A stretch of DNA of 64,000 nucleotides from Salvia splendens (Eukaryota > Streptophyta > Magnoliopsida > Lamiales > Lamiaceae), in NCBI RefSeq assembly GCF_004379255.2, contig NC_056047.1, positions 33,885,855-33,949,854 on the forward strand. The letters are read 5' to 3'. The position numbers were made by a program, and so were the translations under genes. This document shows, piece after piece, positions 54,946 through 64,000 of this stretch. The notes under the pieces are model-generated. The model searched no databases. It was not told where the DNA came from and saw nothing but the letters and a program-made list of their open reading frames with translations. Numbering within the stretch: position 1 is the first letter of the stretch; every line of letters begins with the position of its first letter.

Positions 54946-56403
54946 TCCGACTGAGACCACGGAGCCCTATGCGGATTCTGGAGCTGCATCGACGGAGGGA
55001 GCAGAGGCGTGGCGTGGTGGCTCATCCGAGAGCCATCGAGACGCTGAGCCAGCGTGCACCAGAACCTTAGGCGGAAGGTCCCCGAGACGAGGCTCCAGCC
55101 AGTGGCCGAGAACGACGTGCCTTGGTGCGCGCAGCTAGCCAAGGCAGTGGGAGTTTCGGGTCTCGGTGTACCGAGATGGGCGACTATCATCGGCCAAGAG
55201 CAGCAGCACTGTCATGCACGCTGCTGGCCGAGCAACCGTGTCACCTTACGTGCCGAGACGACGAGCAGCAGGCGCCGGCATGGCCGAGAGCAGCAGTACC
55301 CTGTGCGTGTGCAGCTGGCCGAGGCGTGCACGAGCTGGGTCCGTCGTGATCCGGTGATGAACTCGTCGGATCTTTGTCGTTTAACGTTCGTGCAAACCTC
55401 GTGCGATGAGATATCGATGATAGATTATTTTAATGATCATTTAATTCATCAATTAAAAGATATCATTAAAATATTATTATTTAATGGAAATAAAATATTT
55501 TGGGAAAATTTCCATAGATTTTAGGAATATTTGAATTATTGACTATATCTATGGAAATAAATAATATTATTTTGATTCATATATGATATGAACAAGAATA
55601 ATTTAATAGTTTCCTAATTATTAGATATCTAGAATCCTAATAAGGATAGATATATATGAATACATTAAATAATAAAAATTTCTCTTCCTAATGTTGAACA
55701 TGGAAATAATTTGAATATATTTTTTCATGTCTAATTAAGATTTAAATAATTCGTTTATTTTAGAAATATATTATAGTAGACATGAATAAGAACTAAATTC
55801 TAAAAGATAATAAAAGAATTAATTATCCAGTCAATTAAATGCCAACGGAATTTAATTAAGCCTTTTTTCTGCCTCAAGCCTAAGGATAATTAAAGAAAAA
55901 CCATAACCAAAATATCTAAGCTATAATTATGAACTTAATGTTTATATATAGTCTCCATCGATTGGTCTGCAATTTGTGAAGCTAATTTCTAATATTATCA
56001 TCACCCATTATGTGGGAACAATAATCCTAAGAAACTACAAGATTCAGGAGTTCACACAAAATTTTTGAGATAGCTTGATTTTTTTAGCAGCACATGAACA
56101 TTGTTATGGGAGTGTGTAGTAGAAATGAGATACTGTAATGCTAAATCTGGTGGTCTTGCTTAGGCACTATTAGGCGGCCATGCCATTATGTGGTCTATGG
56201 ACTATTCGTCTATGTTGTGACCAGTAAAATGCTAAAATTTTAACGCGTATTGACCTTTTATTGAGGGTACAAATTTTTAATTTTACATTAGTTTATGACA
56301 AATAGTAAATCTTCTGTTTTATGGTTAATCTAATCAAACTTCTTACATAAGTTTATGACAAATAGTAAATCTTCTGTTTTGCAGTGCAAACTAAATCGTC
56401 AAA
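54946..56403 (+). other. Leader of copia G, second part
   Basis: A GC-rich first 400 bp, then about 1 kb of very AT-rich sequence up to gag. A 45-bp direct repeat containing TTATGACAAATAGTAAATCT occurs twice, near 56290 and 56346. A 156-codon frame (55054-55524) has no recognisable product. Confidence 0.6.
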
Positions 56404-57240
56404 ATGTCATTCAATCCTCTTTCTGCAATTCTTAAAGAAAACAAACTCGAGGACCAAAATTACATAGTATGGAAACAAAATTTGGACATCGTTCTCACAG
56501 CTGAAGAGTACAATTTTGTGCTCACTACCCCACGGCCTCCAGTGCCGGCGGCAAATGTCGTGGCATGAGTTAGAGATGCGCATAGACGGTGGCATAAGGC
56601 GAATGAGATGGCTAGGTGCTATATGTTGGCTTTTATGCCTTCAGTGCTCAAGCATCAGCCTTCTGTCATGGTGACTGCCACCGAGAGTATGCAATATCTC
56701 ATAAATCTTTTTGGTACTCAGAATCGAACAGCTAAGTCTCAAGCCTTTCGGAGCATCATGACGAAGAAAATGAAGGAAGTCACGTCTATGCGGGACCATG
56801 TCCTCGAGATGATGAGCCACCTCAACCAAATTGAGGATTTAGGAGGGACGATCGATCCCGAGTCCCAAGTAAATATTATCCTTCAAAGTCTCCCCCCTAG
56901 CTTCCAACATTAAAGCTTCCAGCAGAATGTTGACTGAACTTCAGTCAGCGGAGGATCTTATGGTTCAAGCTAAGGTAGCTAGGCTGAGTTTCGCGCATCA
57001 TTCCTCTGGCTCTAAGCCTGGTGTAGAAAGGAAGAGGGCACCGAACCAGTTGCGGCTAAGAATGCTAAGGGAAAGAAGAAGAAGAAGAAGAAGAAGAAGA
57101 AGAAGAAGAAGAAGAAGAATGCTAACAAGAAGACTTCGGGGAAGTGTTTCAAGCGTTGAGAGAAGGAGCATTGGAAGCCAGACTGTCCTGTAAAGAGCAA
57201 GGCTACAGGTATGCACCAAGCTCTAGTGGTCGAGTCATAT
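56404..57240 (+). pseudogene. Copia gag of element G, broken
   Basis: It begins MSFNPLSAILKENKLEDQNY, a typical copia gag start (UBN2-type). It is interrupted by TGA at 56566 and later frameshifts. The open piece 56608-56913 covers the core. Further on comes a lysine run and a zinc knuckle of the form CF...HWKPDCP, with its own stop inside. Confidence 0.88.
57073..57117 (+). repeat. (AAG)15 microsatellite
   Basis: 45 bp of AAG units. In the gag frame it encodes a polylysine run just before the zinc knuckle. Confidence 0.95.
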
Positions 57241-58807
57241 TAGACTTCGACATCTACTCACACTTGGGTTATTGACACTGGAGCTACTGATCATATTTGT
57301 TTTGATCCTGACTTAATGCAGGTGACAAGACGGCTATATGATAGTGAGATCGAAGTCCAGCTGGGCGACGCTACTAAAGTGGCGGCCGTTGCAGTGGGAG
57401 ATGTTTATTTGCGTTTTAGTAGTGATAGATTTTTTATTTTGAAGAATGTTTTGTTGATACCTTGGTTTAGAAGAAATTTAATTTCAGTTTCTAAATTGGT
57501 TTTTGATGGATATTCGATTTCTTTTAATGACAATTGTGTTATTAACAAAGATAGTTCTTATATCTGTCGTGGTATCATGGAAAACAATTTGTACACAATC
57601 ACATCTACACAGTTTAATAATCGCAAATCAAAACTCAATACAACATCAAAAATTTCAACGAAAAGAAAATAACCTTTAAGTTCAATGAATGAAACTTACT
57701 TATGACACCTTAGACTTGGTCATGCTAATGAAAGGAGGATCCATTCTCTTGTCGACCAAGACCTTATTAAAGGTCTAGAGAAGGAACCTTTTCATATGTG
57801 CGAATCATGCTTGGAAGGCAAGATGACCGAGAGGCCTTTCCAGGCTAAGGGTAATAGGCCAAAGAAGTACTTGAGCTCGTACATACCGATGTGTGTGGAC
57901 CAATGTAAATAGAGGCAAGAGGCGGTTTCTCGAAAATTGGATATGTCTATTTGATGCGCCACAAGTCTGAATCTTTTGACAAGTTCAAAGAGTTTAAGGC
58001 TTATGTGGTGATGTATCATGTAAAGAGTATCAAAAGCCTGCGATCTGATCGCGGAGGCGAGTACCTCAGTGCCGAGTTTTTGGACTACTTATCGGTGACG
58101 GGAATTGAATCCCAACTAACCGGGCCGAGCACGCCCCAAGAGAACGGCGTGGCTAAAAGAAGGAATAGGACCTTGTTGAACATGGTCCGGTCGATGGTGA
58201 GTTATGCACGGCTACCTATTTCATTTTTGGAGACATGCCTTGCTTTCTGAAAGTCATATTTTAGACAACTTACCATCAAAATCCGTGCCTACTACTCAAT
58301 TTCAGTTGTGGACTGGGCGCAATCCCAGTCTAGCACATCTCAAGATTTGAGGTTGCCCGACTTATGTATTGGAAAAGGATCCAACTAAGCTGGGATCAAG
58401 GACGGAGGTACGTGTGTTTATAGCGTACCCTAGAGGATCGAAAGCTTATGAATTCTATAGTCTCCGAGACAAGTAAGTCATCGTGAGTACTCATGCGACA
58501 TTCTTAGAGGAGGACTTTGTAATGAATCATAAACCCTGCAGTGAAGTGGCACTTGACGAGCTAACTTCTGTCACAAGTTCCATTAACCAAGAACCCGTAC
58601 CTAGTGTACAAACAATTCCAGAAATTTCAATTTCTACTCCAAGAATTATAGTGCCGCGCCGCAGTGGGAGGGTCTCTCATGAGGCCGATAGATACATTGG
58701 TTTGGGGGAATCTATGGATCACTCCTCGGACAGCAATGTATTAGATCCCTAGAACTCTGCAAAGGCGCAGGCAGATGTCGATCATTGTGATTAGGTGAAA
58801 GCAGTAT
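57241..58807 (+). pseudogene. Copia protease, integrase and RT start of element G, broken
   Basis: Protease: WVIDTGATDHIC at about 57268, with DTGA as active site. The gag-pre-integrase region LGHANERRIHSLVDQ is near 57715, and CESCLEGKMTERPF near 57800. The integrase core retains SDRGGEYLSAEF and the E-bearing PQENGVAKRRNRT at about 58040-58160. The first catalytic aspartate region is damaged. Past the integrase a few RT-proximal residues can be traced, then the sequence stops at about 58805, where element C joins in reverse. No copia RT core, RNase H or 3' LTR is present in the window. Confidence 0.85.
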
Positions 58808-61668
58808 GAAACCTAAGTATGTGGTTGCAGTGGAATCTCATCCACCACAGCCACATCACTATTGTCCCTAAATACTTTTAGCCTATGCCCATTCACAATA
58901 AAAGGTTCAGAGTTAGGAAGACTTCCTGAAATTTCCACCGCTCCATTAGAACGGAGTGCGGTGATGACATAAGGCCCTGTCCATTTCGACTTGAGTTTTC
59001 CAGGCATGAGCTTCAACCTCGACTGGAAGAGTAGTACTTTCTGCCCAACATGAAGATCTTTTGTTATCAGATTCCTGTCGTGCCACAATTTGGTTCGCTC
59101 TTTGTACCACATGGCTGAATCAAACGACTCCAATCTGAGTTCCTCTAACTCCTGCAGCTACAGCTTCCTTTCCTCTTCACAGGCTGTAGCATCCATATTC
59201 ACTTGTTTTACTGCCCAATATGCTCGGTGCTCAATTCCCACTAGTAAGTAGCACATTTTTCCAAAACCGATTCGGTACGGGGACATTCCTATGGAGGTTT
59301 TGTAGACTGTGCGATATGCCCATAGAGCATCCTCTAACCTCATACTCCAGTCCTTCCTGGAAGGATTTACGGTCTTCTCCAGAATCTTCTTTATCTCTCG
59401 GTTAGAGATCTCTACTTGCCCGTTCGCTTGCGGGTGGTAGGGGCTTGATAGTCTGTGATACACTCCATACTTCTTCATCAAGGCTATATGATCGGGACTT
59501 GCGACATTAAGGCCCCATGAAATCCATCCCCCATATGTCGAATAACTCACAAACAATGACCGGGACTTGCAGCATTTCGTCTCGCACGGATATTCCACCG
59601 GTCAGTTGACAATGCTCACAACTTCTACAAAACTCGTAAGCATCTTTGTTGAGGGTTGGCCAATAAAATACGCTATCCAGAATCTTTCTCGCCGTCTTAT
59701 TGGGACCGAAATGTCCTCCACATGCCAGAGAGTGGCAATGCATCAATACGTCCTTCTGCTACCAGTCAGGAACGCATCTTCTTATCACTTGATCGGCTCC
59801 TACCCTCCAAAGATACGGGTCACCCTAAAAGTAGTATTTCGACTCACTCTTGATCTTCATTCTTTGAGCTTTGGTGACGTTTGGCACTTCTGGAAGCTCC
59901 CCTGAAATGAGGTAGTTAGCTAGGTCCGCATACCATGGCTCCTCCTCTACTTTTTCCTTTCCTCTTTCTGTCACATCCTGGTCAATAAGCTTCATCACTT
60001 CTTCCCAGTCAATTTTTCAGGCGGCGAAAATAACTTCACACAAGTGTTCTTCCGGGAATCGATCTCTCACCTCCTCGCTATTTCCATCTTGCACTATCCT
60101 ACTCAAATGATCCGCAACCTTATTCTCAACCCCTTTCTTGTCTTCTACCTCCCAATCGAACTCTTGTAACAAGAGTACCCATCGGATTAAGCGGGGTTTG
60201 GATTCTTTCTTGGTAACCAGGTATTTAATGGCTGCATGGTCAGTATAAACGATGACCCTTGACCCCAACAAGTACTTCTGAAACTTCTCGAATGAATAAA
60301 CCACGGCTAGAATCTTCTTCTTCGTGGTATCATAATTCCTTTGAGCTTGATTCAATGTCTTAGATGCATAAAAGATCACATACCTTTTTCCCTCGATCTT
60401 CTGACCCAGAACCGCTCCTACTGCATAATCGCTGGCATCACACATCACTTCGAACGGATGATCCCAGTCAGGAGCCCAGATAATCGGTGCGGATATCAGC
60501 TTTTCCTTGGGCAAGTTGAAAGCGTCCTTGCATTGATCATCAAAATTGAATTCTACTTCGTTTTGGATGAGTCTGGTGAGGGGTTGGGCAATTTTGGCGA
60601 AGTCTTTAATGAAGCGGCGGTAAAATCCCGCGTGCCCTAGAAAACCCCTTATTTCCTTCTAGTCCGTAGGAAAAGGTAATTTGGAAATAATGTCCACTTT
60701 GGCTTGATCCACCTGGATACCCCTTTCTGACACCACATGCCCTAGGACGATGCCCTTTGTGACCATGAAATGACATTTCTCAAAATTCAAAACTAGGCTC
60801 TTCGCTCGACACCTCTCCAAGACTACATCCAAATGACGAAGGCATGAGTCGAAAGAATCTCCCTAGACTGTGAAGTCATCCATGAATATTTCTATACACT
60901 CCTCAATTAGATCAGAAAATATGCTCATCATGCATCGCTGAAATGTTCCCGGAGCATTGCAAAGTCCGAACGGCATGCGTCTGTACGCATAGGTTCCAAA
61001 CGGGCAGGTGAAGGTAGTTTTATCTTGGTCTTCAGGATTCACGTAAATCTGAAAGTACCCGCTGTACCCATCCAAAAAACAAAAGTACTTCTTCCCAGCC
61101 AATCGCTCTAACATCTGATCGATGAACGGTAGGAGGAAGTGGTCTTTTCTGGTCGCGGCGTTCAGCTTGCGGCAGTCTATGCACATCCGCCAACCAGTGC
61201 CTAGCCTTGTCGGTATCAGCTCATTCCTCTCATTTTGAACCACTTGAATCCCGGACTTCTTGGGGACCATGTGCACATGGCTGACCCACTCGCTATCGGG
61301 CACCGAATAGATAATCCCTAATGACAACAACTTCAAGATTTCCTTCAATATTTCTTCCCGCATGTTGGGATTCACCTTTCTCTGCGAATCTCGATGTGCC
61401 TTCGCTACTTCTTCTAGCCTAATATGATGCATCCAGACGTCAGGGCTTATTCCCACCAAATCTGAAAGGCTCCATCCGATTGCTTTCATGTTCCTGCCTA
61501 AAACGGTCAGTAGCCTTGCTTCTTGCTCCTTTGTCAGGCTACTGCTTATTATCACTGGATATAAGTTTTCATCCCTGAGAAAGGCATACTTCAGGGTCGC
61601 TGGCAACTTCTTCAATTCAACTTGTGGGGGAAGTGTGTCTGCTGGGAGAGGGTTTCTTGCAGCATCCC
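58803..61668 (-). pseudogene. Athila-type pol fragment C, reverse orientation
   Basis: Read on the minus strand from 61668, it covers the protease-RT linker, RT (61615-60863, with FLDGYSGYF and FMDD), RNase H (60514-60017), the integrase zinc finger (59746-59560) and the integrase C-terminus (59133-58813). A deletion near 59510 removes the part of the core holding the first two catalytic aspartates. Stops and shifts are scattered, for example near 60661 and 60017. It ends exactly at the pol stop without any LTR. Its upstream end is cut by element D. Confidence 0.92.
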
Positions 61669-63159
61669 TGATAAGTCGTATTCTAGGCCTAGGTTACGGG
61701 TCAGTATGATGTGCATAATTGAATTATATCTGCAAAACTAGTCGCTTAAGCGTGCAGGGTAAGCGTTCTAGCCAGTAGGCAGAGTTTCAGATACTTCAAG
61801 TGAAAAGGGCTTCAGGACGATTACGTACTGACCAGTATACATGCAAAAATGGATCGAGATGGAGAAGGAGGATAGCTGGGACTGCTCAATCACAATTAAG
61901 GGCAAAGAAGTCATTTCACCGCAAGGTCTTACCCTAAAAAATCAAGGGTAAGCCTCCCTATAAAAGGAAGCCACTTGGAGAGAGAATTATCATCAACCAA
62001 TTCATCATCATCACTCTTAGGTAGAATTCTCTCGGAGTTCAGTCCTTCAGCCCAGTCCTGAATCTCGTTCCTCTCCACTGCCATGGTCACTTGAAGATCT
62101 AGATGTTCCCGGAGTTCCAAATCGTCCGTTCCAGCCAGCAAGACCGTAGCTTAGAGATTCCATCGCCCGGAGTGGCAAAACACTTTTATTCGCTTTCATA
62201 GTTTAATTTACTTGCTTTCCTTACGTTGGATCTTTGTTTGCTTTTGGATATTTTCTGTTTTTGAAGTACTTGTGGAAGATCCGAACGTGTTTATGATATG
62301 AAGTTGATTTCCGTTTCAGTTATGGTGTTGATTTCTTTTCCTTCCTATTCCACATAGTTAGCTTAGATCTAAGGTTCCTTGGTGTTTAAGTGCTGAAACT
62401 TTCCTTTCTTTGTTTCCGTCAAAATTCCTTTAGTTAAATGTGGAACTATTGATCGTGAGTGAATCGCTGCATGTGAAGTCTTGTTTGAGTTCGTTTTCGT
62501 TTTCCTGCTGACCAATACGCGGAGTTGCATTTTCTGTATTTTGATTTCAGTTTTGGTGTTCTTATTTGTGGATCTGTGTTCGCGATTTGATAAACTGTGT
62601 TTCCGTGTTGAATCTGGAATTATTTTCTGCTTTTGGTTTGTGTTGTTGAAGAAGATGATGTCCATGTCTAATGTTGGGGACCACTTTGCTTTTTAGATGC
62701 TCTTTTTGCTTTTCTGTCCTTTACTTTAGTTATAACCTGCAGATCTGTCAGCCTAGTCACCATGACTACCACTACCCTCTGAATATTCTGTCTAGCCCAA
62801 AATAGAATCTCGTACCTCCCAAATATTTTATGTTATAGAAATGTCCCCCTATTTCCACGTACACAGCTGCACCCCTACACTTCTTTCCCCATTCCAGTCA
62901 GTAGGAAATTACCTTTAAGTTCTTGCCTAGGTAGAGACTCAACCCGAGCGTGGTAGCTAACCAAACCATCCAGAATATCACCACAATAGTTTTAACGCAC
63001 CATCTCTGTGGGATTCGACCCTTACCACCACTATACTGATCGGTAGAAGTGGGTTGAGGAATTTTTGAAACCAGGGTCTAGGCTTAGTTAGGATCTCTAT
63101 CCTGACCAGTAGGATATATCCTTGCTTGAACGACACCTAAGCGCCCTGAGGTCCTTTCA
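61669..63159 (+). mobile_element. 5' LTR of element D
   Basis: 1491 bp, from TGATAAGTCG to GTCCTTTCA. TATA box TATAAAAGG at 61959-61967. Confidence 0.92.
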
Positions 63160-63161
63160 AA

Positions 63162-63180
63162 TGGCGCCGTTGCCGGGGAT
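63162..63180 (+). other. Primer-binding site, tRNA-Asp, of D
   Basis: Identical to that of A. A pyrimidine tract ending in TTTCAG precedes the gag ATG at 63269. Confidence 0.92.
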
Positions 63181-63268
63181 GGATGGCGTTACTAGTTACT
63201 TTTGTGTGTGATACTTTGGCGTATATATTGTGCATAATCTTCTTTTTCTTTTCTTTTTATTTCAGTTT

Positions 63269-64000
63269 ATGAGAAGCAGTTCGGCTCCTGACCAGGGGAG
63301 ACCGAAGATACTTCAGCGAGTATCTATACTCGTAACCACTCGTTCTGGCCTGTCGACCATCTTGTATGACCTAGGCACGAGTAGTGACGAAGAGAAGGGC
63401 ACCATAGAGGGACCGATACCAGAAGAGATACTACGGTTGGAAGGCAACCCAAGGGAAATGGCCAACCAGGGAGATGAGGACCCGGAGATCGGGACGCTGA
63501 ACGCGCACACTGAAGGAGAACCCCCCGCAAGCCATAGTCGTTACTCCAGGGCAAACCGCCTGCGATGTGAAGCCTCATGTGATCGCGATCCTGCCTACGT
63601 ACTGCGGGAAGAGCTACGAAGGGCGGTATGAGTTTCTTCGTGAGTTTTGCAAAATTTGTAGGGCGCAGAGGAGACCAGCAGGAGCAACTGAGGATGATTA
63701 TAGGCTGAAGGCTTTGCCATTTGTGCTCAAGGGGGAAGCTAACACCTGGTTCATGCGCCTGCCCCCCAACTCTATTGAGACTTGGGCCGATTTCAAGTCA
63801 GCATTTCTGGGCGAGTTTTTTCCGTCATCCAAGACAAGCGCGCTGAAGAGAGAAATAACTAATGTGAAGCAAGGGTATGATGAGCCCTTGAGTTATTATT
63901 GGGCAAGATACATGGGTCTTTTGGAATCATGTCCCAACCATCGCATGGCGGACATTGAAGTACATCATACTTTCTACGAAGGCATGAACGCGGTAACCAA
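63269..64000 (+). pseudogene. Gag of element D, partial, frameshifted
   Basis: The ATG at 63269 opens a frame that matches A until about 63522. There a C-run is one base longer than in A and the frame is lost, ending at 63631. From there the matching protein continues in another frame to the window end, with [20 protein letters not shown] and [14 protein letters not shown] intact. Confidence 0.88.

Larger units (their letters stand above)
61669..64000 (+). mobile_element. Athila-type element D, 5' part
   Basis: Inserted in fragment C (protease-RT linker); the expected target duplicate is ATCCC (61664-61668). It has a complete 5' LTR, primer site and the beginning of gag, and runs off the window. 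It is much closer to A than to B in sequence. Confidence 0.93.

Noticed and set aside
55054..55524. 156-codon ORF in the copia leader
   Set aside because: It lies in a GC-rich leader with other overlapping frames and has no domain; chance is likely.

Overview
This window looks like repeat-dense nuclear DNA of a flowering plant, probably a eudicot. I see no intact cellular gene, tRNA or rRNA. Nearly all of it is LTR retrotransposon sequence nested several layers deep, plus one large higher-order tandem array. The evidence is: Ty3/gypsy chromovirus and Athila-type proteins, Ty1/copia proteins, primer-binding sites matching plant tRNA-Asp and initiator tRNA-Met, and exact 5-bp target-site duplications (TSDs). 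The species cannot be named from the sequence.

Layout. 1-805: 3' end of a Tekay/Del-type chromovirus pol (integrase tail plus chromodomain). 806-2059 and 13826-14903: two halves of its 3' LTR. Between the halves lie a tandem array (2060-9570), a composite stretch (9571-12984: leader-like DNA, an Athila-type LTR, a LINE-like DUF4283/zinc-knuckle fossil), a second array block (12985-13605) and a second leader-like segment. 14903-15022: copia LTR scrap. 15023-34094: a minus-strand LTR ('X') split by two insertions. These are Athila-type element A (16534-30929, TSD AAATA) and a solo chromovirus LTR (31040-33979, TSD TAGAG). 34095-35517: another Athila-type LTR (E) with its primer site. 35762-36957: an inverted LTR piece and a copia deletion derivative. 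36958-38766: minus-strand gypsy-like remnant (H). 38767-40529 plus 54941-58807: copia element G, split by Athila-type element B (40530-54940, TSD GCGCC). 58803-61668: minus-strand Athila-type pol fragment C, cut by element D (61669 to the window end).

How the parts work. Elements A, B and D share one plan: an LTR of about 1.5 kb, a tRNA-Asp primer site, a pyrimidine-rich tract ending in CAG just before the gag ATG, gag-protease, RT-RNase H-integrase, a third accessory ORF, and a structured 3' noncoding region. A is very young: its LTRs differ by one substitution and one 1-bp indel. It still carries frameshifts. B is old, and 10 of its 11 assigned premature stops are C-to-T or G-to-A transitions, as expected from decay of methylated DNA.

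Most unusual is the 7.5-kb array. Four anchor sites alternate at about 329 and 582 bp, giving a 1.82-kb higher-order repeat. The middle repeat is expanded by two 843-bp duplications. The repeats are full of short hairpins, and both array blocks run into a similar leader-like sequence. The array is not coding: the reading frames inside it are by-products of the repeat.
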